Shown: positions 14,806-24,388, counted from the stretch's first letter. The stretch is 64,000 nt of DNA from Microbulbifer sp. SAOS-129_SWC (GCF_039696035.1 NZ_CP155567.1:3095001-3159000); one strand, 5' to 3'. The notes: generated by a model not told the origin, from the sequence alone. Numbers and translations: made by a program.

Positions 14806-15426
14806 ATGCCTAGACGCATCCTGGGGTTTTTACTGACAATTCTGGCGGGTTATGCGATGGCGATTGAAGAACCGCAATACTCAGTGACCGAGCAATCCGC
14901 TCCTTTTGAGCTGCGTACCTACCGGCCCAGAATCGTCGCGGAAGTGGTCGTGGCCGGGTCGATGGACGAGGCGTCAAGCCGGGGGTTTCGATTGCTGGCC
15001 AACTATATTTTTGGCAATAACACTGCGGGCGGGGGCGGCAGCCAAAAAATCCAGATGACCGCGCCGGTCGGCATAGAGCCGCACTCGGAGAAGATCAGCA
15101 TGACGGCGCCGGTCAGCATGAAGGAGAGCGGCGGGCGCTGGCAGGTTTCGTTTGTAATGCCCAGCCACTACACGTTGGAGACCCTGCCACACCCCAATAA
15201 CGCCGCAGTAACGCTGCGCCAAATCCCGGAAACCCGTTATGCGGTTATCCGTTTCTCCGGGCTTACCGGCGCCAACAAGGTCGCGCAAAAGACGGCGGAC
15301 CTCAGGGCCTGGCTGAAGGAGAAAGGCCTGGAGGTGGTCGGAGAACCGGAGCTGGCGCGCTATAACCCGCCGTGGACGCTGCCTTTTTTGCGCAGAAACG
15401 AAATCCTGCTGGAATACCGGCAGTAA
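14806..15426 (+). CDS. SOUL-family heme-binding protein
   Basis: A 206-residue protein with a signal peptide (MPRRILGFLLTILAGYAMA) from ATG 14806; an upstream in-frame start at 14749 would add 19 residues before the signal and is less likely. The SOUL fold is shown by YSVTEQSAPFELRTYRPRIV, a central KIQMTAPV / KISMTAPV repeat and the C-terminal YNPPWTLPFLRRNEILLEY. The family binds heme or tetrapyrroles, though not all members do. It should be periplasmic. It stands alone on the + strand. Confidence 0.9.
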   Translation: MPRRILGFLLTILAGYAMAIEEPQYSVTEQSAPFELRTYRPRIVAEVVVAGSMDEASSRGFRLLANYIFGNNTAGGGGSQKIQMTAPVGIEPHSEKISMTAPVSMKESGGRWQVSFVMPSHYTLETLPHPNNAAVTLRQIPETRYAVIRFSGLTGANKVAQKTADLRAWLKEKGLEVVGEPELARYNPPWTLPFLRRNEILLEYRQ

Positions 15427-15754
15427 TCAATTTCCACTCGGCGGATAGCACCCTGCCCAATCCATCGGCACACATCGCAACAGCAGCATATCGCCCGCCT
15501 TAGCCACAGCTGTCTGCGGTGCAGGCCATCTGCCAGTCGCGCGCCAGGACAAGTTCTTCTGAAGTGTTGAGCGCCTGTGCGCACCAGCATCAGCCTCAAA
15601 TCCACTTCTCGTCGCGCAATACCATCGGATAGATCATTTTTTAGCCAAATCCGGAGTTCAGCGCACATTCAGCTTGAGCGGGTACTATTGTGCTAACACC
15701 CGATTCAGCCGCCTGTCGCGGGCGGTGTCTGCCGTGATCGCCCTGATGTCACCG
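15427..15754. other. Intergenic region, nothing recognised
   Basis: Between the SOUL gene and the NlpC/P60 gene no credible frame was found; a minus-strand frame at 15360-15668 overlaps the SOUL gene and shows no protein-like features. Confidence 0.5.
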
Positions 15755-16351
15755 ATGAAAAGAAGACTGTTACTCCACCGTCTATTGCCCTCTCTATTCG
15801 CGATCACCACATTGGCCGGGTGTAGCATGGCGCCGTATCAACATTCGCCCGATGATACTGCCCGCGCCTCACAAGATCCCACACACGCCAATCAGCCCTC
15901 CCACGACCAGCAAGCCCCCCGCTCCCAGCCGTCACCCTCCCCTTCTGAGTTGCTCAAGGCGAGCCTGTACAAGCAGTATCGGGCGTGGAAGGGTATCCCG
16001 TATCGATACGGTGGCATGAGCAAGCGCGGTGTCGACTGTTCAGCACTGGTCTATCTGATCTACCGCGACGATATGGGTATCCAGCTTCCCCGCACCACCA
16101 AATACCAGGCAAGCGCCGGAAAGGCCATCAAACGCAGTCAGCTGCGCCCGGGAGACCTGGTCTTTTTCAAAACCGACCGTCGCGGCCGACATGTGGGGAT
16201 TTACCTTGAGGATGGCAAGTTTCTGCACGCTTCCGCGTCCAAAGGTGTCACCATTTCCCAGATGACGGATTACTACTGGAAGAGCCGCTACTGGCGCGCG
16301 CGCCGGGTGGATTTTGATGTAGACTCCACGCACAAGCAGGCCGTTGACTGA
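15755..16351 (+). CDS. NlpC/P60 cell-wall hydrolase, lipoprotein
   Basis: A 198-residue D,L-endopeptidase-type lipoprotein that should cut peptidoglycan stem peptides in the periplasm. From ATG 15755 there is a lipobox TLAGC (Cys23), then a Pro/Ser/Gln-rich linker (about residues 28-64). The NlpC/P60 domain covers residues 68-190, with catalytic Cys95 (RGVDCSALVY), His146 (GRHVGIYL) and third polar residue His158 (FLHAS). Length and layout match Spr/MepS-like and YdhO-like proteins. Alternative starts at 15746 and 15674 only lengthen the n-region. Confidence 0.92.
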   Translation: MKRRLLLHRLLPSLFAITTLAGCSMAPYQHSPDDTARASQDPTHANQPSHDQQAPRSQPSPSPSELLKASLYKQYRAWKGIPYRYGGMSKRGVDCSALVYLIYRDDMGIQLPRTTKYQASAGKAIKRSQLRPGDLVFFKTDRRGRHVGIYLEDGKFLHASASKGVTISQMTDYYWKSRYWRARRVDFDVDSTHKQAVD

Positions 16352-16359
16352 TAAGCCAC

Positions 16360-16377
16360 AGATCAACATTTTGGCAT
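16360..16377 (+). repeat. Dispersed 18-bp motif, copy 2
   Basis: The same AGATCAACATTTTGGCAT as at 14625, placed 77 bases before the NYN gene start. Confidence 0.7.
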
Positions 16378-16453
16378 CGAACCAGTCAAATGGATCATGA
16401 TCAGAACTTTTATCTAAGCCCGGCCATCTATCCGCTAAACCCAGGGATGCAAG

Positions 16454-17170
16454 ATGGATGAAATAAAACAGAAGATTGCACTCTTTATCGATGCCGATAA
16501 TGCCCCGGCGGGCAAGTTCGAGGATGTCCTGAGCGAGGTGGCCAAATACGGGGTGGTTACCATTCGCAAAGCTTATGGCAACTGGAAGTCACCGACTCTC
16601 AGGAGCTGGGAGGAGCTACTGCACGAGCACGCCATTCAGCCAGTGCAGCAATACGACCTGACCAAGGGCAAGAATGCCTCCGATATCGCCTTGGTGATTG
16701 ATGCAATGGATGTGATGTACACCAAGGACATTGACGTAATGTGCTTCATATCATCGGACTGTGACTTCACCCCGATGGTGACCAGGGCCCTGGCAGAGGG
16801 CAAGGTGGTACTCGGCTTTGGCGAGCGCAAGACACCCATGCCCTTCGTGAATGCCTGCTCCAAGTTCCTCTTCCTTGACCAGTCCGAGGTGGAGAAGGAG
16901 AAGAGCGGTGAAAAACGCAAGAACATCAAGTCCGATGCCAAACTTATCACCCTGCTGCGGCAGGCCATCGAGGCCACTGAGGACGATGACGGCTGGGCCG
17001 AACTCGGCGCGGTCGGCTCCAATATCTCCAACAGGACGTCATTCGACTGCCGCAACTACGGCTTCAAAAACCTGAGCAGCCTGTTCCGGGCCGTCGACCT
17101 GTTCGAATTGAAGCGCGGGCAGGGCAAGTCCTACCTGGTCAGGGATACCCGGAGAAACAAGAAGAATTGA
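16454..17170 (+). CDS. NYN-domain (LabA/DUF88-type) protein with C-terminal OST-HTH-like domain
   Basis: A 238-residue cytoplasmic protein. Residues 8-145 form an NYN (PIN-like) domain, with acidic clusters that would bind metal: LFIDADNAP at the first strand, KGKNASDIALVIDAMD in the middle and ISSDCDFTPM at the fourth strand. A basic linker (EKSGEKRKNIKSDAK) leads to a C-terminal region (residues 160-232: LITLLRQAIEATEDDDGWAE, GFKNLSSLFRAVDLFEL) resembling the OST-HTH/LOTUS RNA-binding fold. Together this suggests an RNA-directed nuclease or RNA-binding regulator; the target is unknown. Confidence 0.85.
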   Translation: MDEIKQKIALFIDADNAPAGKFEDVLSEVAKYGVVTIRKAYGNWKSPTLRSWEELLHEHAIQPVQQYDLTKGKNASDIALVIDAMDVMYTKDIDVMCFISSDCDFTPMVTRALAEGKVVLGFGERKTPMPFVNACSKFLFLDQSEVEKEKSGEKRKNIKSDAKLITLLRQAIEATEDDDGWAELGAVGSNISNRTSFDCRNYGFKNLSSLFRAVDLFELKRGQGKSYLVRDTRRNKKN

Positions 17171-17221
17171 TCCTGTCGCAGCCGCAGTACCGGAAGTTGC
17201 GATACCGTGAATAATGCACTC

Positions 17222-17239
17222 GGACCAGCATTTTGGCAT
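17222..17239 (+). repeat. Dispersed 18-bp motif, copy 3
   Basis: GGACCAGCATTTTGGCAT, three mismatches from the other copies, 58 bases before the serine hydrolase gene. Confidence 0.55.
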
Positions 17240-17296
17240 CATATCAAGCCAAGAAATACGTCTAGAGAGTAACGTTCCTTTATATCCGGAGAAAAA

Positions 17297-18394
17297 ATGA
17301 AAATAAATATCCGAAAAATTCCCTCGCTACTTTTATTTATATTACTTCTACTGGCCAATATGGATGTAGCGGCACAGGATAACGCAGCCCAAGGTATCGA
17401 CTGGCAGACCCAGGCAGACCGCTATTTAAAACACCTGGTCGACGAGGGCAACTTTAGCGGATCTGTCCTGCTGGCCCAAAATGGCGAGATCCAGATGGCC
17501 AGGAGCTATGGCTACGCCAATCGGGAATATGATATCCCCAATACGCCCGACACCAAATTCCGCATCGGCTCGCTGACCAAGCAGTTTACTGCCGCACTGA
17601 TACTGGCGCTCGAGGAACAGGGCAAGCTCAGCACCGATGACTACATTTCACAGTATCTGCCCAATGCGCCCAAAGCATGGAACAAGATCAAGATTGCGCA
17701 TTTATTGAGCCATACATCGGGTATCCCCAACTTTGTCGCCTTCAAAGACAATCTGCACTACGAGCGCCTGCCCAGTACCGTCGAACAGACGGTCGCCCGC
17801 TTTGCGGACAAGAAGCTGAGCTTCGAGCCGGGCACGCAGTTCGAATACAGCAATTCAGGCTTTGTGCTGGCGGGCTATATCGCGGAACAAGTCACTGGCA
17901 GGCGCTACGAAGACCTGCTTGAAGACCTGATCCTGAAGAAAGCCGGCATGCAGGATACCGGCTATGATCACCCCCGCACCATTCTCAGCAAGCGCGCCTC
18001 CGGCTACTCGAAAGATGGCGACACGCTGGTCAATGCGATCCATTTTGAGATGGACACGCCCTATTCTGCCGGGGCCCTGTATTCTACGGTCTATGATTTG
18101 TTCAAATGGGATCAGGCTCTGCGCTCGGGCGCGGTGATATCCAGGGCCTCATTGAAGAAAATGGAGACGCCCTATTTCGGTAACTACGGATTTGGCGTGG
18201 ATACCAAAGAAGGACAGGTATTCCACAGCGGCACCATAAGCGGCTTTAAAGCCTTTATGCGCAGATTCCCCAACTCGGAGTCTTGTGTTGTGGTTTTGAG
18301 TAATTACCAGTTTTCTGATCCGGAAAAAATCAGCCAGAATCTATCTGACTTACTGTTCTCCAGAAATACTGGGGTGATGAGTTCAAAATTGTAA
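17297..18394 (+). CDS. Serine hydrolase, class C beta-lactamase / penicillin-binding type
   Basis: A 365-residue exported protein of the beta-lactamase-related (Pfam Beta-lactamase) family. The signal peptide is LLLFILLLLANMDVAAQ. Active-site motifs are SLTK (Ser92, Lys95), YSN (184-186) and HSGTISG near residue 312, in place of KTG. This combination is common in D-aminopeptidases and esterases, so true beta-lactamase activity is not implied. It should act in the periplasm. The gene has its own upstream region with the 18-bp motif and no operon partner. Confidence 0.88.
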   Translation: MKINIRKIPSLLLFILLLLANMDVAAQDNAAQGIDWQTQADRYLKHLVDEGNFSGSVLLAQNGEIQMARSYGYANREYDIPNTPDTKFRIGSLTKQFTAALILALEEQGKLSTDDYISQYLPNAPKAWNKIKIAHLLSHTSGIPNFVAFKDNLHYERLPSTVEQTVARFADKKLSFEPGTQFEYSNSGFVLAGYIAEQVTGRRYEDLLEDLILKKAGMQDTGYDHPRTILSKRASGYSKDGDTLVNAIHFEMDTPYSAGALYSTVYDLFKWDQALRSGAVISRASLKKMETPYFGNYGFGVDTKEGQVFHSGTISGFKAFMRRFPNSESCVVVLSNYQFSDPEKISQNLSDLLFSRNTGVMSSKL

Positions 18395-18501
18395 GATAAA
18401 TGAAGCGCACCCGCTTTAATAGACAGCCGCCGCGCCCTGCTAGTCAACCACTTTAATAGACAGTATGCGGCGCTTAACTCACGGACACCGGGGCTACGGT
18501 C

Positions 18502-18948
18502 ATGACTGAAGATAGAACACTGCGCACTTCACGAACCCTGCCATTCTCATCCAGGGAGATATATGGCGCATTTGCATCGGCCGACTTATTGGCATCCTGG
18601 TGGGGGCCAGCAGGATTCTCCAACACATTTGAAGTTTTCGAGTTTACTGCAGGCGGCCGCTGGAAGTTCGTGATGCACGGGCCTGACGGCAATGACTATG
18701 CCAATGAAAGCGTCTTTGAAGAACTGGTGCCTGATTCCAGAATTGTCATCCATCACGATTGCCCACCAAACTTCACGCTCACTATTGAGCTTACTCCTGA
18801 CGGCGAGGGAACCCACTTGACCTGGGAGCAGGTTTTTGATGATGCCCAAACGGCGCAAGCGGTAAAACAGAGGGCAGGATCCGCCAACGAGCAAAACCTT
18901 GACCGTCTGGCAGCGGTGCTCAGGCAAGCCACCCATCATGGAGAATAG
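18502..18948 (+). CDS. SRPBCC (AHSA1-like) protein
   Basis: A 148-residue soluble protein of the START-like SRPBCC fold, which has a hydrophobic ligand cavity. The AHSA1/Hsp90-activator-like pattern is clear: TLPFSSREIYGAFASADLLA, SWWGPAGFSNTFEVFEF, GRWKFVMHGPDGNDY and LTWEQVFDDA. Ligand and role are unknown for most members. The start ATG 18502 gives the usual N-terminus. Two direct repeats CTTTAATAGACAG (18414-18426 and 18451-18463) lie upstream. Confidence 0.88.
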   Translation: MTEDRTLRTSRTLPFSSREIYGAFASADLLASWWGPAGFSNTFEVFEFTAGGRWKFVMHGPDGNDYANESVFEELVPDSRIVIHHDCPPNFTLTIELTPDGEGTHLTWEQVFDDAQTAQAVKQRAGSANEQNLDRLAAVLRQATHHGE

Positions 18949-19074
18949 GCAAACAGAAACGATTCCCGGCCATAGGCCAGGAGCTACGGGTACGCACAGG
19001 TAGGCCCGCAACCATTCGTCCGCAGCGATGGCTCAACATCACTATCGAAAACTGAACAACAATAAGGATTTCCA

Positions 19075-19524
19075 ATGTTTGCATTACGGCGGTTCTGGAA
19101 GTGGGGCTGGAGCCCCAGCCCAAAAACCCATTTGGCTATCGCCCTGGCCATGACCTTAGTTGCGCTCACATTATTTCTGGTTGCATTCTCCTACTCTTAC
19201 AGGCAGGTCACCCAGAATCCCATTGTAGATGGTATCGTGGTAAAGAGTGTTAGCGGGGCCAGCGGTGTGCATACCCCCATCATTGAGTACAGGTCACCCG
19301 GAAAACAGACCAAGCGCTTTATGTCCAGGCTTTCGACAAGGCCCCAGACCTATTTCGTCGGGGACCATGTAAACGTTATCCTGGTGGGGGCTGGTTTAGA
19401 ACCAAAGGTCAAAAATTTTTTTAACGTTTACGGGTTAAGTGCCTTTTTCCTGCTGTTTTCTGCAATCTGCGCTCTCGGGTCTATCACAATCTACTTTACC
19501 CGGGTGAAACCGAAGCGTGGATGA
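19075..19524 (+). CDS. DUF3592 membrane protein
   Basis: A 149-residue inner-membrane protein with helices at about residues 22-42 and 122-143 enclosing a periplasmic beta domain (VDGIVVKSVSGASGVHTPII, YFVGDHVNVILVGAG), the layout of DUF3592. In that family the extracytoplasmic domain typically shows the hallmark of a chain followed by a G-V/D-x-V-x-V pattern. Function is unknown. Start codon ATG 19075 follows AATAAGGA. Confidence 0.75.
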   Translation: MFALRRFWKWGWSPSPKTHLAIALAMTLVALTLFLVAFSYSYRQVTQNPIVDGIVVKSVSGASGVHTPIIEYRSPGKQTKRFMSRLSTRPQTYFVGDHVNVILVGAGLEPKVKNFFNVYGLSAFFLLFSAICALGSITIYFTRVKPKRG

Positions 19525-19742
19525 CGGGCACAGGCGCTAATACTCTCGCCCGGTCGTGTCTAAAGGGCGGTTTATACCCTTTACATCCCGCGTATTAAGA
19601 ACACATACCTGGCGAAAAAATCGCTCCTTCCGCCCGCTCGCCAATCGCTTTTGACTCTTGACGAAGAATCTCTATTAGCTGGTTTGTAACACGCATCCAT
19701 GGAAAACCTGAAAGTATAAAAATCGTACATATCGGCTATCCA

Positions 19743-19783
19743 TAAAAAAGCCGCAACGGATACATCCGTTGCGGCTCTGTTTT
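19743..19783 (-). terminator. Terminator after the mannanase gene
   Basis: An 11-bp perfect stem (GCCGCAACGGA, 19750-19760, with TCCGTTGCGGC, 19765-19775) is followed on the minus strand by a run of six T. On the + strand it has TCTGTTTT, so it may act in both directions. Confidence 0.92.
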
Positions 19784-19808
19784 CAAATGGTTATTTGACC
19801 GATTTCAG

Positions 19809-22800
19809 CTACTGATTTAACGACTCATAATAAGCGGAGCGATCAGTCAACAGGTCGCATACAGGCTTGTGCAGGTCGATATGGATGATATTGCCCTCCT
19901 TGTTGTCGCCGGGAGCGCCAGTTTCGGTTAAGGTCGCTTCTTCCGCGGTGATGGCACAGTACATCTGGAATCCATCATTGTTGGCTGTCCAGCCTCCGGT
20001 GGGTTCACCGTAAGGCCCCGCGCACCACTGACATCCATCCAGGGGCGTTTCGCCGTTGCCCCACTCGAGACCGGAGAGCTGCCAGGCGAGCATTCCGCCG
20101 ATGGCGTCCTTGTTCTGCTCCGCCCGTGCGTACCAATCAACAAATTTCTGGTAACGAGTCTGCAGATCTTGCGTAACAGATGCCTCTGAGGCCACTGGCC
20201 AGCTGAATTCGCCGATGTAGGTCGGCTTGCTCAGTTCCCGCCCGACTTCCGCCAGCTGGTCAATATTGCTCAGGGTTTCTGCGTCGGACATGCTCCACCA
20301 GGTTGGGTACAAGTGGGCGCTGATGGCATCGATAGTGGGCAGGTCGTTGACGGTCTTGATGAAGTTGAAATCATCTCCTGAGCCATTGTGAGCAAAGGAA
20401 GACTCAGCACCAATAGACACCAGTTGGTTGGGCGCCAGGGACTTGATCAGGCTGGAAATATCGCTGGCCCACGCTTTGAATATCTGCGCATCACAGCCGC
20501 TGGAACAGCGCGGCTCATTCGCCAGCTCCCACATCATGATTGCGGGATCCTCCGCATAGGTGTAGCCGGTGAGCGGGTTGTGGTGCTGAAGCAGCGCAGT
20601 GATAAAGTCTTTAAACTTTGTTACCGAGGATGGCGTGGAGTAATGCGGAGCACCGTAGGAATCCAGATTGCCAAAGTAATTCCAGTAGTCCGCCAGTGAC
20701 AGTACCAGCTTGACATCGTATTGATGTGCCAGTGCCACATAGTTGTCGAACAGTTCAAAACTGCGATCGACAATCGCCTGCTCCTCCGCGGTACGATTGG
20801 CCTTGGTCAGCAGGAAGTCCTCTCCGGATTTCATGTTAATGCAGACACCGTCATGGGTTTTGGTGTCATTACAGAACATCCAGGTGCGTACTGCAGTCAT
20901 ACCCAGATACTTAGCCCGCTTGAAAAAGTCCTCCGCCATCGGTTCCGGTTTGTACATCAGGTAGTACTGGTTGGATCCATTGAAATAGAATGGTCGATTG
21001 CCCAGTACGAATTGTGAACCCAGAGTATCCACATAAAAGGGGCCGGGCGCATTGCCAACCTGTACGCGAAGCACTTTCTTGAGGTTGGTGCCCGCTACGC
21101 CGATCTCGAGGTCATAAAGGCCGTCGCCGCTGGTAGGAATGACCAGCGGGGTTGCGCCACTGTAGACCTGGGTGGTGCCGCCGTTGACCGCGTAGGTCAG
21201 GTCGCCGGTGCCTTCCTTGGTAAAGTCGACAACAATATCTGCACCGCTGATCAGGTTATCAAACGCTTGCGGGCTGTTGACCGCCAGGCTGCCGAGGAAG
21301 TTAACGCACAGCTTCTGCACGCTGGCCCAGCCCCAATCGCCGTCACGGTTAATCATACCGATACGGTGAATACCGGCAGTCAGGTTCTGCACAAATTCCA
21401 TGTCCTGCGGTGCGGTTGCGGGAGTGTCTGGCCACGTCATGTTAGAACGGCCTCCATCGTCCAGCATGAAGGAAACAATTTTGTCACCACCCTCAGTGTT
21501 ATAGGTAAGCAATACCTGGTATTGCCCCGCTTTCGCCACACTGGCGGTCCAGTATGCCGCACTGCCGTTGGTGCCGGTTACCTTGGCGCGACCATCTTGA
21601 ACATACGCTCCGCCCTCGAGGGTAACGGTGTTGAGGTCGAAGCAGTCGCCGGTAAGGGCCTGGGTAGCCGTCACCATGAAATCGGCGGTAGCACTACCGT
21701 TATAGGTGCTGGTGAATTGCGCACTGTAACTGACTGTCTGGCCGGCCGTCAGGGTCGCGATATAGGACTCATTCAGGGTAAGCACACCACCGCTGTAGCT
21801 GTAATCAGTGGCCGGCAGCGCAACGCCATCCGCGTCCACACCGGAGAAGGTGAAGGTACCCGTGTTCAGGCTGAACGCCAGGGCGGTAGGCGCGCCCACA
21901 TTGACCGTCTGGCTGGCGGGAGAAATGGTCGGCATGACCACCGGTGCGCTATCCACCCGCAGCTCGACGGCCACGGACTGACTGCCCAGGTCGGCGTCGT
22001 CAAAAGTGGCCGTCAGTGTGTAAGTGCCCACCGCTAGCGAATTGATGTACCCGCCGCTCAAGCTGAGGCTGCCACCACTCACGGTGTAGTCAGTCCCCGA
22101 TTGCAACACAGTACCACCGTTACTCAAACTGGAAAAACTGTAGGAACCGGCGTCCACACTGTAGCTGACACTAATACCAGAGCCCGCTTCCACACTTTTG
22201 CTGGAAGGAGATACCGAGGGCATTACCACCGGTGCACTCTCTACCCGCAGCTCGACGGATACGGTCTGGCTGCCCAGGTCAGCGTCGTCAAACGTGGACG
22301 TCAGCGTATAGGTACCCACGGCAAGCGTGCTGATGTAACCGGACTCCAGGGTCAGGCTTGTCGCGCTCAGGGTGTAATCCACGCCCTGCTGCAACACAGT
22401 GCCGCCGTTGCTCAAGCCGGAAAAACTGTAAGAGCCGGAATCCAGGCTGTAACTGACACTGGCACCGGAGCCCGCTTGCACAGTAATACTGGCCGGAGAA
22501 ACCGAAGGCATGACGACCGGAACGCTATCTACCTGCAAATCCACGGATACGGTCTGGCTGCCCAGGTCGGCATCGTAAAACGTGGACGTGAGTGTATAGG
22601 TGCCGACGGCAAGCGTGCTGATGTAACCACCTTCCAGGGTCAGGCTTGTCCCGCTCGCGGTGTAGTCCACACCCTGTTGCAACTCAGTGCCACCATTGCT
22701 CAAACTGGAAAAGCTGTAAGAGCCGGTGTCCAGGCTGTAGCTGACACTGGTGCTGGAGCCCGCTTGCACACTGATGCTAGACGGAGAAACCGATGGCATG

Positions 22801-23996
22801 ACGACCGGTGCAGTGTCGACCTGCAGCTCCACAGATACCGACTTGCTGCCCAAGTCGGCACCGTCAAACGTCGCCGTCAGTGTATACGTACCCGCCGCAA
22901 GCGTGCTGATATATCCGGCTTCTAAGGTGAGGCTTGACGCACTCAGGGAGTAGTCCACCCCCTGCTGCAACGCGACACCACCATTACTCAATCCGGAAAA
23001 ACTATAGGAGCCTGCATTGAGGCTATAGCTGACGCTTGTCCCTGAGCCCAGCACCACGCTCTTGCTGGCCGGGCTGAGAGTGGGGTCTTGCGGTACCGCG
23101 ACGCTCGGGGATACCCGCACATCGCCGAGGAAGATATAGCCCCAATTGCTATTACTGCCGTCTACGCCGATCACCTGGTCGCCAGCGCTCAGGTTGGCCG
23201 TGATCGAATAGACTTCCGTCGTTCCATTGGTTATCGGCGTCACCACCTGCTGCGTATTACCGCCGACGTAAAAGGTGTTGGTTTTTTCCCCGTAGGGAGA
23301 CTCATAGTCGAACTCCACCACATATTCGCCGGATACCGGTGCCGTATAGAGCCATTGCGCTTCGCCGTGTTTGAGTTCGACCTGGCCATTTGTCAGTACG
23401 GCATCATAACTGAGCACCGCATCTTGCGGCGTCAATGTCTGCGTCTGCGGCGGGCTGCTAACATCCACCACATTAATGTCAACGGTCAGCGGTGCAGCGC
23501 TGGCAAAGTTCAGCTGAAAGCTATAATTACCTACCGTCAGACTGCTCAGGTAAGTAGCGCTGAACGTGAGATCAAAGCTGTTGAGACTGTAGTCACCTGT
23601 ATCCAGCGGTACCCCCAAACTGCTGTTATCGACCGACACCAGCACGTCGCCATCAGTATTGAGCGTAAACACCACATCGCTACCGCCGCCGCTACTGAAC
23701 GACCGCGACAGGGGCGAAACGACCGGGACAGGATCCGGGGCGACCCCCGAATCACAATCCTCGATAAAATCCCAGGGTCCCCACTCATCAGTGCGATCGG
23801 GCGGCGTGCCCTTGACCCACCACTTCGCCATAAAATGGGCGCTGTCATAGGTCACCAGCTCCCAGCCCTCATATTGAAATTCAGGGTCCCAGGCCGGTGC
23901 GGTACAGGCTGCCGCCTGCGCACCGACTGGAACGGCCACCATCGCGGCGAGCGCGAATAACAGGCCCATCATTTTATTAATCATTTCTTTCACCAT
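19809..23996 (-). CDS. Secreted modular GH5 endo-beta-mannanase
   Basis: This is a roughly 1395-residue secreted enzyme. I place the start at ATG 23996; ATG 23984, five bases after GGTGA, is equally plausible. A signal peptide (MMGLLFALAAMVAVPVGAQA) precedes a CBM5/12-like module (EGWELVTY, KWWVKGTPP) and a first Ig/X2-like domain. A CBM35-like domain follows, then four near-identical 96-residue X2-like repeats and a diverged fifth, a second CBM35-like domain and an Ig-like linker. The catalytic domain is last: acid/base Glu in WELANEPR and nucleophile Glu in YIGEFSW, most like GH5_7. The role is cutting beta-mannan outside the cell, supported by the neighbouring locus. Confidence 0.9.
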   Translation of the reverse strand: MVKEMINKMMGLLFALAAMVAVPVGAQAAACTAPAWDPEFQYEGWELVTYDSAHFMAKWWVKGTPPDRTDEWGPWDFIEDCDSGVAPDPVPVVSPLSRSFSSGGGSDVVFTLNTDGDVLVSVDNSSLGVPLDTGDYSLNSFDLTFSATYLSSLTVGNYSFQLNFASAAPLTVDINVVDVSSPPQTQTLTPQDAVLSYDAVLTNGQVELKHGEAQWLYTAPVSGEYVVEFDYESPYGEKTNTFYVGGNTQQVVTPITNGTTEVYSITANLSAGDQVIGVDGSNSNWGYIFLGDVRVSPSVAVPQDPTLSPASKSVVLGSGTSVSYSLNAGSYSFSGLSNGGVALQQGVDYSLSASSLTLEAGYISTLAAGTYTLTATFDGADLGSKSVSVELQVDTAPVVMPSVSPSSISVQAGSSTSVSYSLDTGSYSFSSLSNGGTELQQGVDYTASGTSLTLEGGYISTLAVGTYTLTSTFYDADLGSQTVSVDLQVDSVPVVMPSVSPASITVQAGSGASVSYSLDSGSYSFSGLSNGGTVLQQGVDYTLSATSLTLESGYISTLAVGTYTLTSTFDDADLGSQTVSVELRVESAPVVMPSVSPSSKSVEAGSGISVSYSVDAGSYSFSSLSNGGTVLQSGTDYTVSGGSLSLSGGYINSLAVGTYTLTATFDDADLGSQSVAVELRVDSAPVVMPTISPASQTVNVGAPTALAFSLNTGTFTFSGVDADGVALPATDYSYSGGVLTLNESYIATLTAGQTVSYSAQFTSTYNGSATADFMVTATQALTGDCFDLNTVTLEGGAYVQDGRAKVTGTNGSAAYWTASVAKAGQYQVLLTYNTEGGDKIVSFMLDDGGRSNMTWPDTPATAPQDMEFVQNLTAGIHRIGMINRDGDWGWASVQKLCVNFLGSLAVNSPQAFDNLISGADIVVDFTKEGTGDLTYAVNGGTTQVYSGATPLVIPTSGDGLYDLEIGVAGTNLKKVLRVQVGNAPGPFYVDTLGSQFVLGNRPFYFNGSNQYYLMYKPEPMAEDFFKRAKYLGMTAVRTWMFCNDTKTHDGVCINMKSGEDFLLTKANRTAEEQAIVDRSFELFDNYVALAHQYDVKLVLSLADYWNYFGNLDSYGAPHYSTPSSVTKFKDFITALLQHHNPLTGYTYAEDPAIMMWELANEPRCSSGCDAQIFKAWASDISSLIKSLAPNQLVSIGAESSFAHNGSGDDFNFIKTVNDLPTIDAISAHLYPTWWSMSDAETLSNIDQLAEVGRELSKPTYIGEFSWPVASEASVTQDLQTRYQKFVDWYARAEQNKDAIGGMLAWQLSGLEWGNGETPLDGCQWCAGPYGEPTGGWTANNDGFQMYCAITAEEATLTETGAPGDNKEGNIIHIDLHKPVCDLLTDRSAYYESLNQ
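21930..23085 (-). repeat. 288-bp tandem repeats inside the mannanase gene
   Basis: Four units with a 288-bp period encode the X2-like modules. Their phase is visible from the recurring ACCGG...GCATGAC boundaries near 21933, 22221, 22509 and 22797. The units are close to each other at the DNA level. Confidence 0.9.
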
Positions 23997-24362
23997 GGTT
24001 TCGCTATTTCTGTTTATTAGAATGAGTTCGCCGTTAACTACACCCTTTGTCGATACAGCTGAAAACGGAGGTAAAAGCAGTGACTGGCTGCCCAGCAAAC
24101 CCTTTTGCGCGCGCCTCGCGCGCCGCAGTTCACGGCAGCTGTTCCACCGTGCAATGTACCTGGATACAAATGCACCCCGGCCATTGTTCTTTGCCTATTG
24201 ATGGCTATAAACGGAAGCCTCAGGTAATTCAATAGAAATTAGGCATCGCTGTACTAGCCGTTTACGACGCAGCATTATGAATACTTGCTGCAGACGCATT
24301 CCCGCTCTCCGGTGTTTAAAAACGGCTTATAGAATGAACAACTTTTATTAGATTTATTATTT

Positions 24363-24388
24363 AAAAAGGCCTCCGGCGAGCCGGAGGC
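24363..24388 (-). terminator. Terminator after the TonB-dependent receptor gene
   Basis: An 8-bp stem GCCTCCGG / CCGGAGGC with a four-base loop is followed on the minus strand by CTTTTTAAATAA. It separates the receptor and mannanase transcripts. Confidence 0.88.

Noticed and set aside
15360..15668. Minus-strand frame after the SOUL gene
   Set aside because: It overlaps the SOUL coding end and shows only low-complexity Arg/Cys composition.
21267..23960. Long + strand frames opposite the mannanase gene
   Set aside because: They mirror the repetitive coding strand; they have no ribosome-binding sites and no recognisable domains.
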